Below are positions 31,029-38,853 of a stretch of DNA of 64,000 nt, piece after piece. The notes under the pieces were generated by a model that ran no database searches, was not told where the DNA came from, and saw nothing but the letters and a program-made list of their open reading frames with translations. Each line of letters opens with the position of its first letter. The first letter of the stretch is position 1. The DNA is from Embleya scabrispora (GTDB taxonomy: Bacteria; Actinomycetota; Actinomycetes; Streptomycetales; Streptomycetaceae): the NCBI RefSeq assembly GCF_002024165.1, contig NZ_MWQN01000001.1:2666001-2730000 (forward strand). Reading direction: 5' to 3'. Both the position numbers and the translations under genes were made by a program.

Positions 31029-31472
31029 TCAGCCCCTCGGGGCCCACAGGCCGCCTGCTTTGCCTTGTGCCAGGTGGTCGGCGTAGAGGTCGACCTTCCA
31101 GGTGATGACGGAGCGGCATTCCTCCAGTGCGCGGATCTGGGCGTCCACGCGTCGGCGGTGGGTGTCGAGCAGGGCCAGGCGTTCCGCTTCGTTGCCCGGC
31201 CCCTGGCGGACCAGTTCGGCGAAGCGTTCCAGCTCGGCGAGTGGCATGCCGGATTCGCGGAGTTTGACGCAGATCAGGAGCCAGTCGACGTCGAAGGAGG
31301 TGTAGCGCCGCCTGCCACCCGGCGTGCGCAGGACGGGGCCGACCATCAGGCCCTCGCGTTCGTAGAAGCGCAGGGCATGCACGCTCAGGCCGGTGCGTTC
31401 GGCCACCTCGCCGATGCCGAACGACTGCGTGGCCGGTTGGGTGCTCGGCCGCGTGGTCGGCTCTGTGGTCAT
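31029..31472 (-). CDS. MerR-family regulator
   Basis: 147-aa MerR protein. The DNA-binding head is FGIGEVAERTGLSVHALRFY followed by EREGLMVGPVLRTPGGRRRY. A coiled-coil linker with QIRALEECRSVITWKVDLYA ends the protein, and there is no cysteine metal-binding loop, so it probably senses a small molecule. ATG 31472 is chosen because the frame further upstream runs through the operator. It is divergent from the SDR gene, with a perfect 8-bp-arm palindrome between them; this arrangement usually means the regulator controls itself and its neighbour. Confidence 0.87.
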   Translation of the reverse strand: MTTEPTTRPSTQPATQSFGIGEVAERTGLSVHALRFYEREGLMVGPVLRTPGGRRRYTSFDVDWLLICVKLRESGMPLAELERFAELVRQGPGNEAERLALLDTHRRRVDAQIRALEECRSVITWKVDLYADHLAQGKAGGLWAPRG

Positions 31473-31494
31473 GCCCCGGCTCGCTCTCCAACTT

Positions 31495-31516
31495 GATCTA
31501 GACCTCGCTCTAGATC
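31495..31516. promoter_or_regulatory. Palindromic operator between merR and SDR
   Basis: GATCTAGA (31495-31502), spacer CCTCGC, TCTAGATC (31509-31516): perfect arms. It sits 15 bp from the SDR ATG and 23 bp from the merR ATG. TTGATC at 31493 overlaps its left arm as a possible -35 box, as in MerR-controlled promoters. Confidence 0.65.
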
Positions 31517-31530
31517 GTAGCGTCGGCGAC

Positions 31531-32502
31531 ATGACGATCACCGCTCAGCAACCCCTCGGCTCACCCTTCTCCGCCGCCACCCGCGCCTCGGACATCGTGG
31601 CCGACCGCGACCTGTCCGGCAGAACCGCCGTGGTGACCGGGGGCTACTCCGGCCTCGGCCTGGAGACCGCCCGGACGCTGGCGGCGGCACGGGCCAGGGT
31701 CATCGTTCCGGCCCGTCGTCCCGATGTGGCCCGGGCCGCGCTCCAGGGGGTACCTGGCTGCGAAGTCGTCGCCATGGACCTGACCGACCTGGGCAGTGTG
31801 CGGTCGACTGCCGCGCACATCCGCGAATCCGTCGACCGGCTCGACCTGCTGATGGCCACCGCCGGGGTCATGGCCATCCCGGAGCGACGCGTCGGGCCCG
31901 GCTGGGAAGGCCAGTTCGCGGCCAACCACCTCGGGCACTTCGCCCTCGCGTGCGAGTTGTATCCGCTCCTAGTCGCCGCCGGCGGCGCTCGTGTCGTCGT
32001 CAACAGCTCTGCCGGACACACCCTGACCGGCATCCGTCGGCACGACCCGCACTTCCGGACCGGCTACGACAAGTGGTTGGCCTACGGTCAGTCCAAGACC
32101 GCCAACGCCCTCTTCGCCGTGCACCTCGACGTGCTCGGACGCGACGACGGCGTCCGCGCGTTCGCGCTGCATCCGGGCAAGATCATCACCGGTCTGCAGC
32201 GCGAGATGGCGCTACAGGAGCAGATCGATCGCGGCTGGGTGGACGAGCACGGCAATGTGATCGGGGCCGGCTTCAAGACCGCTTCCCAGGGCGCCGCCAC
32301 CGGGGTGTGGGCCGCGACGTCCCCGCTCCTCGACGGACGGGGCGGGCTCTACCTCGAAAACTGCGACATCGCCCGCGTCTCCACACCCGACGAGCCCATG
32401 GACGACGGCGGCGTGCGCGCGTACGCCATCGACCCCGACGAGGCCGCGCGTCTCTGGGACCTCTCCGTCGCCGCGACCGGAGCCCCGCCCATCACCCGAT
32501 GA
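31531..32502 (+). CDS. Short-chain dehydrogenase/reductase
   Basis: 323-aa NAD(P)-dependent SDR of the retinol-dehydrogenase-like group. Seen: the cofactor motif VVTGGYSGLGLE near residue 40, ATAGVM in place of NNAG, the catalytic Ser in VVVNSSAG, and Tyr-Lys in YGQSKTANALFAVHL. ALHPGKIITGLQRE follows, the usual loop of this subgroup (HPGxI.T). ATG 31531 lies just after the operator and has no strong ribosome-binding site, so the message may have little or no leader. It is presumably the target of the divergent MerR regulator. Substrate unknown. Confidence 0.85.
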   Translation: MTITAQQPLGSPFSAATRASDIVADRDLSGRTAVVTGGYSGLGLETARTLAAARARVIVPARRPDVARAALQGVPGCEVVAMDLTDLGSVRSTAAHIRESVDRLDLLMATAGVMAIPERRVGPGWEGQFAANHLGHFALACELYPLLVAAGGARVVVNSSAGHTLTGIRRHDPHFRTGYDKWLAYGQSKTANALFAVHLDVLGRDDGVRAFALHPGKIITGLQREMALQEQIDRGWVDEHGNVIGAGFKTASQGAATGVWAATSPLLDGRGGLYLENCDIARVSTPDEPMDDGGVRAYAIDPDEAARLWDLSVAATGAPPITR

Positions 32503-32520
32503 CATCGCCCACGCCGCCGC

Positions 32521-32559
32521 CGAGCGAGGGCCGCCCGGGTGGCGGGCGGTGCTCGCTCG
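32521..32559. terminator. Bidirectional hairpin terminator
   Basis: CGAGCGAG (32521-32528) pairs with CTCGCTCG (32552-32559), and inner CCGCCCG pairs with CGGGCGG. It lies between the convergent SDR and phosphotransferase genes. Confidence 0.7.
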
Positions 32560-32575
32560 ACGGCGCCGCCCGGGG

Positions 32576-33352
32576 TCAGCGGGCGATCGGGGCGTCCACC
32601 AGGTCGGTCCACCACAGGACTCGGCCCCCGTGGTGGCCGATCATCGCCTCGGCGAGGGTGCGGCGGGCGGTGTGTGGGGTGCGGCGCCATTCCGGGAAGC
32701 GCCACATCCAGCGGCGGACCTCGTCGAGATCGTGGTTCGCGCGCAAGAGGTTGGCGCCGACGAAGGCGATCTCCGCCCACCGGGGGCCGAGCGCCACCCG
32801 GCCCCAGTCGACGACGGAAAGCCTGCCGTCCGGGCGGATGAGCATGTGGCCCGAGATCAGGTCGGTGTGCAGCAGGCGGTTCCCGCACAGCGCACTCGCC
32901 CGGCCGGGAGGCAGGTGTTCACGCAGGCGGCCGACGAGGGTGGGCAATCCGGCGCTGCGTCCCGGCTGGATGCGGCCGATGCGGTCGATGGCGCCGACCA
33001 CTTGGACGAAGTCGGCCGAGCCGAGCCGGAACCGGAGCGGCCGGCCCTCGATGTGCTCGAACACGAGTACGCGCCACCCGTCGACGGTGCCGTGTCGAAG
33101 CAGCCGCGGCGAAAGCACCCCGGTGACGGCGCTCGCCGCGATCTCGCTGGTCTGGGCGCGGGCGGCAATCGGCGCACCGGCTTCCTCGGCGACCTTCACG
33201 AACACCCGACCGGTGGGCGTGGTGACGGTCGCGACGAACGAACTCCCGTGCGGCCCGGCACTCCGCACCACCGACCGCACGGGCCCGGCGAGCGATTCGA
33301 CGAACACCCCCACACGCGGAGGCAGTTGCGCCCAGCGATAAACCCCGCTCAT
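32576..33352 (-). CDS. Phosphotransferase-fold (APH-like) protein
   Basis: 258-aa protein with the aminoglycoside-phosphotransferase/protein-kinase-like fold. Lys53 in RVFVKVA fits the ATP lysine. The catalytic loop reads LLHTDLISGHMLI (His162, Asp164), and VVDWGRV (Asp182) is the metal-binding DxG-type motif. The Asn that normally follows the catalytic Asp by five residues is replaced by His, so activity is uncertain. ATG 33352 overlaps the upstream small gene by four bases (33349-33352), so the two are translationally coupled. Such proteins often accompany XRE/DUF397 loci. It may phosphorylate a small molecule, or nothing at all. Confidence 0.75.
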   Translation of the reverse strand: MSGVYRWAQLPPRVGVFVESLAGPVRSVVRSAGPHGSSFVATVTTPTGRVFVKVAEEAGAPIAARAQTSEIAASAVTGVLSPRLLRHGTVDGWRVLVFEHIEGRPLRFRLGSADFVQVVGAIDRIGRIQPGRSAGLPTLVGRLREHLPPGRASALCGNRLLHTDLISGHMLIRPDGRLSVVDWGRVALGPRWAEIAFVGANLLRANHDLDEVRRWMWRFPEWRRTPHTARRTLAEAMIGHHGGRVLWWTDLVDAPIAR

Positions 33353-33708
33353 CCCACCTCCCGCACGAATCCGCACCCCGACACGATCCGCGGCCCGGAC
33401 TCCCGCACCGCCGGCCCGGACAACGGCACCGCCTCCACCACCCGCCCGGCCCGATCGATGCGCCACAACCCCCGCACCACGCCCGCCAGTTGCTTATCAA
33501 GGTCCAAGGGCACCAAGTGCCCAGTCGGACACAGATACGGCGACCGCCCAACCTCGATCGGCTGCACCACCGCAACCCGCTCCGACGCAACCGGAAGCGC
33601 CACGACAGTGCCCTCCGGCAACTCCGCATGCCCATCCACATGCCGAACGCGCGATCCGACCCGAAGCGCCAACCGCCCCGCGCCTTCCGGATATTCTTGA
33701 ATCTCCAT
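33349..33708 (-). CDS. Small predicted beta-barrel protein
   Basis: 119-aa protein not matched to a named family. Its middle, RVGSRVRHVDGHAELPEGTV followed by VALPVASERVAVVQP, looks like a KOW/SH3-type barrel: a VG-x-V-x-H strand, a GTV turn and a VxVVQP strand. It resembles the neighbouring 70-aa protein and the 94-aa protein at 50629. It overlaps the phosphotransferase start by four bases. ATG 33708 is used because it begins the conserved part. Two inverted repeats lie between this gene and the next small gene upstream. Confidence 0.6.
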   Translation of the reverse strand: MEIQEYPEGAGRLALRVGSRVRHVDGHAELPEGTVVALPVASERVAVVQPIEVGRSPYLCPTGHLVPLDLDKQLAGVVRGLWRIDRAGRVVEAVPLSGPAVRESGPRIVSGCGFVREVG

Positions 33709-33736
33709 CACTGCCTCACAGTGGATCGATGGAGAC

Positions 33737-33778
33737 AGCGGCCCGGGTACTTGCCTGGAATCGAGCCACCGGGCCGCT
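33737..33778 (-). terminator. Inverted repeat between the small genes (distal)
   Basis: AGCGGCCCGG (33737-33746) and its complement (33769-33778) with a 22-nt loop. It is the second of two tandem hairpins downstream of the 70-aa gene. Confidence 0.5.
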
Positions 33779-33790
33779 GTCGCTGGAAGG

Positions 33791-33833
33791 CAGGTGGGCG
33801 GGCGCTGCTTCGAATCGGTCACCCGCCCACCTG
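33791..33833 (-). terminator. Inverted repeat directly after the 70-aa gene
   Basis: CAGGTGGGCGGG (33791-33802) and CCCGCCCACCTG (33822-33833), separated by 19 nt. It ends 3 bp from the stop of the 70-aa gene and would end its transcript. Confidence 0.6.
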
Positions 33834-33836
33834 CGG

Positions 33837-34049
33837 TCATTCGATGCGTTCGGGAACCCACGGCGGCGAGTCGGGAGTGTGCCGAACCTCGTAGCGATCA
33901 ACGGTCCATTTCGGCGTCCCGTCGGCCGGTTGCACGGTGACGAGACCGGACCCGACATTGATCACCGTGCCGGTCGGACACACCCGCCGCTCACTCTCCC
34001 GCACGTGCTCCATGACGTCCCCGACACACACCGTCGGCAGATGACTCAT
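33837..34049 (-). CDS. Small predicted SH3/KOW-like protein
   Basis: 70-aa protein: VCVGDVMEHVRESERRVCPT, then GTVINVGSGLVTVQPADGTP, then KWTVDRYEVRH. This spacing of a VGD strand, a GTV-x-x-V turn and a VTVQPxDGxPxW strand is what a five-stranded SH3/KOW barrel would show. The two Cys may be structural. The start ATG 34049 follows GGAG-type sequence at 34054-34060. It is divergent from the XRE gene at 34522. Function unknown. Confidence 0.6.
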   Translation of the reverse strand: MSHLPTVCVGDVMEHVRESERRVCPTGTVINVGSGLVTVQPADGTPKWTVDRYEVRHTPDSPPWVPERIE

Positions 34050-34521
34050 TCCAACTCCTCTACGGAAAACGGAAGTTGACGTAACAGGCGAGATGTAAAC
34101 CGCCTCGGCAGCCGCATCGGGCGAGAGCACACACACATCCCCGGCCCTGGCTGCGAATGGCGTGCCCGCGAGCGTGCGAGCGAACACAGTTTGCGGATTG
34201 GCCGACTCACAGATCCCACACAGCCCGCTGAGGCCGTCCCGAATTCATGCCCCTGCCGGGGGAGTTGAAGGTGTCGTATGGACGGGGTCCGACCGGATCC
34301 GATGCATGGCGATACCTCTTGCCTGCGGGTGGCGGTGCGCACGGATTCCGGGTGCGACTGGTGAAGGTCACGCAGAGGTGAGCACCTGTGACAGCATCCA
34401 CACTGACAGGATCACAAAGCTGCATGCAAGTCTCATCGCAAATTTGCACTCAAAGGACGTTCCTTCGGTCGGCGACCGCCGGAACGGCCGGCACTATGTA
34501 CGACGACTGGGAGGGAGGAGC
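34050..34521. other. Upstream region of the first XRE/DUF397 pair, no gene
   Basis: 472 bp between the divergent 70-aa and XRE genes. Apart from a Shine-Dalgarno (GGGAGGAG, 34511-34518) I see no gene or clear operator. GC drops towards the XRE gene, and short palindromic bits such as TGCATGCA (34421-34428) occur near 34400-34460 and may be regulator sites. Confidence 0.4.
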
Positions 34522-35367
34522 ATGGCCACGATTCCGGGCTATGCCGGCCGACGGCTGGGCGCCGCGCTCAAGGCGATGCGCAAACAGAATGACTTGACGC
34601 TTGGTCAAGTTGCCACCCAACTCGGATGGGATGGCAGTAAGGTCAGCCGGATCGAAAACGCCAAATCGGGCCTGCGTCGCCTTGATCTCCTCAAGTTGGG
34701 TGCGCTGTATGGCATCCCGAGCAGCGATCTCGAAGCCATGGAGGCATGGCTCGAAGATTCAACGGGTGTGCAATGGTGGGCCTGCTACAAGGACATCCTG
34801 ACGACGGTCTACGAAGAACGCATTTCACTGGAAAGCCAGTCGACGCGCATTGTCACCGCTGCGAGTAGTGCCATCCCTGGGCTGCTTCAGGCACCTGGCT
34901 ACGCACGGGCAACGTTCGAAATCAGCCCGTTCGTGACAGACCCCGATGACGCGTCCGCGCTCGTAGAGATCCGGTCACGCAGGCAACGCATTTTCACCGA
35001 TGAGGCCCCGGTCACCTACACCGCGCTTCTGGCCGAAGCGCTTCTACATGCGCAGATTGCCTCTTTGGATGTCCACCGCGAACAGTTGGCCCACCTGCTG
35101 GAGCTGAGTAGCCTGAGGTCCGTAGAGGTTCGGATTGCCCCGTTCGCGTCCCCGTTCCTGGTGGTTGGAGAGGTTTCGATCCTGGAGTTCAACGGGCCCC
35201 AAGATCCGAGTGTGGTGTTCGTCGAATATCAAGGCGGAGCCCTCTTCAAGGAGACACCAAGGGACGTGCTCCGTTTCCGGCGCCTGCTGGACCGCACAAC
35301 AGACGCATGCCTGTCGGGCTCCGCAAGTCGTGACCTGATCAAAGCCAGATTGGAAGAGCTGAAGTGA
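34522..35367 (+). CDS. XRE-family regulator with DUF5753 (pair 1)
   Basis: 281-aa WhiJ-type regulator. The helix-turn-helix is at residues 8-65 (LGQVATQLGWDGSKVSRIEN), and the DUF5753 domain fills the rest (IPGLLQAPGYARATFEISPF near residue 122, VEIRSRRQRIF, VFVEYQGGALFKE). ATG 34522 is supported by GGGAGGAG four bases upstream. The GTG of the DUF397 gene overlaps its stop. Codon use is less GC-biased than in the core genes (many third-position A and T), consistent with acquisition from elsewhere. WhiJ/BldB-type pairs control development and antibiotic production in S. coelicolor. Confidence 0.9.
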   Translation: MATIPGYAGRRLGAALKAMRKQNDLTLGQVATQLGWDGSKVSRIENAKSGLRRLDLLKLGALYGIPSSDLEAMEAWLEDSTGVQWWACYKDILTTVYEERISLESQSTRIVTAASSAIPGLLQAPGYARATFEISPFVTDPDDASALVEIRSRRQRIFTDEAPVTYTALLAEALLHAQIASLDVHREQLAHLLELSSLRSVEVRIAPFASPFLVVGEVSILEFNGPQDPSVVFVEYQGGALFKETPRDVLRFRRLLDRTTDACLSGSASRDLIKARLEELK

Positions 35368-35546
35368 CCGAGATAAACCGGGCCCCTTGGCGGACTGCAA
35401 GCTACAGCGTGGACAACAACAACTGCGTGGAAGTGGCTCCCCTGCCCTCGTCCACCGGCATACGCGACACCAAGGACCGAGGTCGAGGCCACCTGGAGAT
35501 CAGTGCCGCCTCGTGGGGCGAACTGCTGAAGGAGATCAAGGGCTGA
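35364..35546 (+). CDS. DUF397 protein (pair 1)
   Basis: 60-aa DUF397 protein, the usual partner of DUF5753 regulators. Core: WRTASYSVDNNNCVEVAPLP and GIRDTKDRGRGHLEISAASW, the family's NNCVEVA, RDTKD and W patterns. GTG 35364 overlaps the XRE stop by four bases (GTGA), so translation is coupled. Proteins of this type have been described as toxin/antitoxin-like or as modulators of the XRE partner; which applies here is unknown. Confidence 0.9.
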   Translation: MTEINRAPWRTASYSVDNNNCVEVAPLPSSTGIRDTKDRGRGHLEISAASWGELLKEIKG

Positions 35547-35718
35547 CGGCGTCGTTTGGTGGGGCCCTGGGCCGGCCGAGTTGAGGTGTCGGCTGCGCCA
35601 AGTGTGAGTTGCGGGTTGTGCCGCGCGTGTGAGTGCGGCGTCGGGTGGGGCTACTTACGCCGCGGCTGAGTACCTGCGCTCATGCCCGTGCGCAGTGTCC
35701 CTCCCTAGCGTCGATCCC

Positions 35719-36060
35719 ATGCACGAAACGACGTCAGACGCGAACACCCCCCGCAAGCACGGCCGCAGCCCCGTCACCCTCTACGTGATCGCGGTCGTCT
35801 GCCTGATGCTCGTCATGGCCCTGGTCGACGTCGCCGCGCTCCTGACCAATGCCGTCGCCGGCGAGAACTGCGCCCAGTCCTGCCCCGCCGACCCGACCGC
35901 GCGCGACGACCACCTCGTCCTGTGGGCCAAGCTCAGCGGTGTCGCGGCGCTGGTCAGCATGTTCCTGACCGCGAGCCTGCCCTCCCGCTTCCGGTGGCCC
36001 GTCGGCCTCCTCTTCCTCGGCGGTGCCTTCGTACTCCAGGCCGTCGCGCTCACGTCCTGA
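35719..36060 (+). CDS. Small three-helix membrane protein
   Basis: 113-aa protein with three hydrophobic segments: VTLYVIAVVCLMLVMALVDV, LWAKLSGVAALVSMFLTASL and WPVGLLFLGGAFVLQAVAL. The loop after the first helix holds two Cys (GENCAQSCPADP), probably outside the membrane and able to form a disulfide. ATG 35719 (MHETTSDANTP) gives a hydrophilic N-terminus; the frame is open further up. Not recognised. It is convergent with the MmyB-type regulator. Confidence 0.6.
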   Translation: MHETTSDANTPRKHGRSPVTLYVIAVVCLMLVMALVDVAALLTNAVAGENCAQSCPADPTARDDHLVLWAKLSGVAALVSMFLTASLPSRFRWPVGLLFLGGAFVLQAVALTS

Positions 36061-36086
36061 CGACAGCGCCGCCCGCCGCCCGGGGC

Positions 36087-36923
36087 TCACGCGCACAACC
36101 GGGCCAACGCCGCCCTGCTCTCGTCGTCCGCCGCCCGAAAGACCAGCAGCCGCTGACTCGGGTCCTGCAACGGCACCAGCACCTCGAAGTGCATCGCGAG
36201 CATGCCGGCCTCCGGGTGGCGCAGTACCTTGTGGCCGCGGCCGTTGATCGCGATGTCCCGCTCGGCCCACAAGCGCGCGAACTCCGCCTCCCCCGCGTGC
36301 AATTCCGCGATGAGGTCGGTCAACGCGCGGTCCTCCGGATGCGCGGCCCATGCCGCGCGCAGGTGGGCCACCCCCTCGCGCACCACCCGGTCCCGATCGA
36401 CGTACAGCTCCCGGATCACCGGATGCATCAGGCACAACCACATCGCGTTGCGCCGCGCAGGCGGAAGGGCGTCGAAATCGATCAGCAGCCTGGTCGACTC
36501 CCGATTCCAGGCCAGGACGTCGTAGCGGTGGTTCATCAGCATGGCCGGCAGCGGCGACAGATCGGCAACCAGCCCGGCCAGCAACGGCGCAGCCCCCGTC
36601 GCGGGCTCGTCGGCGGTGTGGGGGCGCCGGCCGGCCAGGTCGAAGAGGTAGGCCCGTTCGGCCGGGGCCAGCCGCAGTGCCCCGGCCAGTGCCTCCACCA
36701 CGTCGGCCGAGGGCCGCATCCCGCGACCCTGTTCCAGCCGTACGACGTAGTCCACGCTGACCCCGGCCAGTTCGGCGACCTCCTCGCGGCGCAGCCCCGG
36801 GGTCCGCCGGGGCTGCCGGCGTGGCGGCAGGCCGAGGTCGTGCGGGTCCAGCCGTTCCCGCCTGGCGCGCAGGAACGCGGCCAACTCATGTGTCGTGTCC
36901 ACGGTGTGGGTGGTGGTCGTCAT
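36087..36923 (-). CDS. XRE regulator with MmyB-like ligand domain
   Basis: 278-aa regulator. The N-terminal helix-turn-helix contains TPGLRREEVAELAGVSVDYV then VRLEQGRGMRPSADVVEALA, characteristic of the MmyB group. The C-terminal PAS-like domain has MLMNHRYDVLAWNRES and a long stretch ending VLVPLQDPSQRLLVFRAADD. This group usually represses a divergent oxidoreductase; here the aldo/keto reductase starts 123 bp away on the other strand and is its likely target. Confidence 0.9.
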   Translation of the reverse strand: MTTTTHTVDTTHELAAFLRARRERLDPHDLGLPPRRQPRRTPGLRREEVAELAGVSVDYVVRLEQGRGMRPSADVVEALAGALRLAPAERAYLFDLAGRRPHTADEPATGAAPLLAGLVADLSPLPAMLMNHRYDVLAWNRESTRLLIDFDALPPARRNAMWLCLMHPVIRELYVDRDRVVREGVAHLRAAWAAHPEDRALTDLIAELHAGEAEFARLWAERDIAINGRGHKVLRHPEAGMLAMHFEVLVPLQDPSQRLLVFRAADDESRAALARLCA

Positions 36924-37046
36924 GTCCGTGCCAACAGTCGGGGTGGGATCGGCGTTCCCAGGATGTTCCCTCCCTTACCCCCTGTTCGCGGCGGTCACAG
37001 GCTGGTACCCGGCAACGGATCACGCGCAAAGGACAGGGAGTACACG

Positions 37047-38117
37047 ATGGCACTCACCCTCGACACCTACCGGCTGATGGGCCGCTCCGGGCTGCGGGTC
37101 TCACCCCTGGCGCTGGGCGCGGCGACCTTCGGTACCGAGTGGGGCTGGGGAGCCGAGCGGGACGAGGCGCGCCGGCTGTTCGACACCTATGTCGAGCGCG
37201 GCGGCAACTTCATCGACACCGCCGACACCTACACCGACGGCAGTTCCCACCGCCTGCTGGGCGAGTTCATGCGCGACAGGCGGGAGAGCCTGGTTCTGGC
37301 GACGAAGTACTCGACGCTGCGCCGCCCCGGCGACCCGAATGCCGGCGGCGCACACCGGAAGAACCTGTTCGCGTCGGTGGAAACGAGTCTGCGACAGCTG
37401 AACACCGACTACATCGATCTGCTCTACCTGCACGTGTGGGATGTCCGTACACCGGTCGACGAGATCCTGCGCGGTCTGGACGATCTGGTCCGGCAGGGCA
37501 AGGTCCTCTACGTGGGCATCTCCAGCGCCCCGGCCTGGCAGGTGTCGCGCATGCAGGCGATCGCCGACCTGCGCGGCTGGTCGCCGCTGGTGGCGCTGCA
37601 GATCGAATTCAACCTGATCGAGCGCACGGGCGAACGTGACCTGATCCCCATGGCACGCGAGATGGGGCTGGGGGTGGTCCCGTTTTCGCCGCTGGCCGGC
37701 GGCGTGCTCTCCGGCAAGTACAGCCGCGACGACCTGACCGCGGCGCAGGCCGCGACGCAGGCCGCGCCCGGCGACGGCACCCGACGGAGCCTCGCCCTGG
37801 GCACGCTCACCGAACGCGGCCTCGCCATCGCCGACGTCGTGAAGGAGGTCGCCGAGGAGCTGGACCGCGCACCCGTCCAGGTCGCCCTGGCCTGGGCCCT
37901 GCACCACCCGCACGTGACCGCCCCGATCATCGGCGCCCGTACGGCCGCCCAACTGGAGAACAACCTGGGCGCCCTGGAGGTCGACCTCACCGCCGCCCAC
38001 CTGGCCCGCCTCGACGAGGTGAGCACGATCGCACTCGGCTACCCGCACGACCTGCTCGCCGGCGCTCACATCCGCACCGTGACCACCGGCGACGTGCGGA
38101 TCGAAGCCCGCCGCTGA
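37047..38117 (+). CDS. Aldo/keto reductase
   Basis: 356-aa NADPH-dependent oxidoreductase of the YajO/Tas-type AKR group. The tetrad is visible: Asp in FIDTADTYTDG, Tyr in the same segment, Lys in VLATKYS and His in LYLHVWD. The phosphate-binding C-terminal part is APIIGARTAAQLENNLGALE. ATG 37047 follows GGACAGGGAG. It is divergent from the MmyB-type regulator and ends in a hairpin at 38127-38166. Substrate unknown. Confidence 0.9.
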   Translation: MALTLDTYRLMGRSGLRVSPLALGAATFGTEWGWGAERDEARRLFDTYVERGGNFIDTADTYTDGSSHRLLGEFMRDRRESLVLATKYSTLRRPGDPNAGGAHRKNLFASVETSLRQLNTDYIDLLYLHVWDVRTPVDEILRGLDDLVRQGKVLYVGISSAPAWQVSRMQAIADLRGWSPLVALQIEFNLIERTGERDLIPMAREMGLGVVPFSPLAGGVLSGKYSRDDLTAAQAATQAAPGDGTRRSLALGTLTERGLAIADVVKEVAEELDRAPVQVALAWALHHPHVTAPIIGARTAAQLENNLGALEVDLTAAHLARLDEVSTIALGYPHDLLAGAHIRTVTTGDVRIEARR

Positions 38118-38126
38118 CACCCGGCG

Positions 38127-38166
38127 ACCCCGAGGGCGGCACCGGCCCGGACGCCGTCCTCGGGGT
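38127..38166. terminator. Hairpin after the aldo/keto reductase
   Basis: ACCCCGAGG (38127-38135) pairs with CCTCGGGGT (38158-38166), and the inner GCGGC arm also pairs with one G-U, giving a 14-bp stem and 12-nt loop. It serves the convergent AKR and ATPase genes. Confidence 0.65.
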
Positions 38167-38188
38167 GCGCCTGGCCGGCGACCCCCCG

Positions 38189-38638
38189 TCACCCCATCGC
38201 CAACGCGAACCACACCCGCTTGCCGTCGGGAAGCGGCGTCACACCGCACTCGTTGGCCAGGCTCGTCATCAACGGGATGCCCCGCCCCGACTCCGCGTCC
38301 CAGGACGGGCGGCGTCGGCGCGGGGCCGCCGGGATGGCCGCCCCGCCGTCCTCGACGCCGACCACCAACTGCCCGCAGGGCACGTCGTGCAGCAGTTCGA
38401 CCCGGACCACGGTGCCATCCGGCGTGTGTCGGACCGCGTTGGACACCAGCTCGCTCGCCAGCAGCTTCGTGGTCTGCGCCGTGTCGGCGGAGGCGCCCGC
38501 CCCGATCGCGCACTCGTGGACGAAGTTGCGCACGTGTCGCACCACTTCGGCCGTACCGACGCAGCGGAGTTCGGCGACGGGGGCCAACATGTGGTGTCCG
38601 GCCCGATCGGCCGGCGCGTGAATCCGGGTGGCTGGCAT
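38189..38638 (-). CDS. RsbW/SpoIIAB-like ATP-binding protein
   Basis: 149-aa GHKL-fold protein of the streptomycete anti-sigma-like group. The N-box is KLLASELVSNAVRHTPDG, followed by VVGVEDGG (G1-like) and ESGRGIPLMTSLANECG (G2-like). There is a tract of Arg-rich residues between the boxes (PAAPRRRRPSWD). ATG 38638 follows GGGGAGA. It is divergent from XRE/DUF397 pair 2, an arrangement similar to the S. coelicolor abaA/whiJ-type clusters in which all three proteins occur together. Kinase activity and partner are unknown. Confidence 0.85.
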   Translation of the reverse strand: MPATRIHAPADRAGHHMLAPVAELRCVGTAEVVRHVRNFVHECAIGAGASADTAQTTKLLASELVSNAVRHTPDGTVVRVELLHDVPCGQLVVGVEDGGAAIPAAPRRRRPSWDAESGRGIPLMTSLANECGVTPLPDGKRVWFALAMG

Positions 38639-38730
38639 GTCTTCTCCCCAATTCGATGTGGGTCGCCGCTGGGACACCCCGTACTCACCGGGAAGAAAGA
38701 AGAAGCGGCCCACATCGAGCATCACCGTGT

Positions 38731-38762
38731 CGCATAAATGCAACCAAGTACTTCGGCATAAA
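38731..38762. promoter_or_regulatory. Direct repeat in the XRE/ATPase intergenic region
   Basis: GCATAAAT occurs at 38731-38738 and 38755-38762, two and a half helical turns apart, in a short AT-rich stretch midway between the two divergent starts. A candidate binding site for the XRE regulator. Confidence 0.45.
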
Positions 38763-38853
38763 TAACTCTTTCGGGTGACGCCGACCAAACCCGGTCGCGA
38801 TCCATTCAGACCCGGAGCACAATCCCGGACGAAGCCACCCCGGGAGGACCCAG

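Noticed and set aside
30217-31491. 424-aa protein reading from the MerR gene into the right array
   Set aside because: The MerR gene is in another frame with a proper start, and the rest is repeat DNA.
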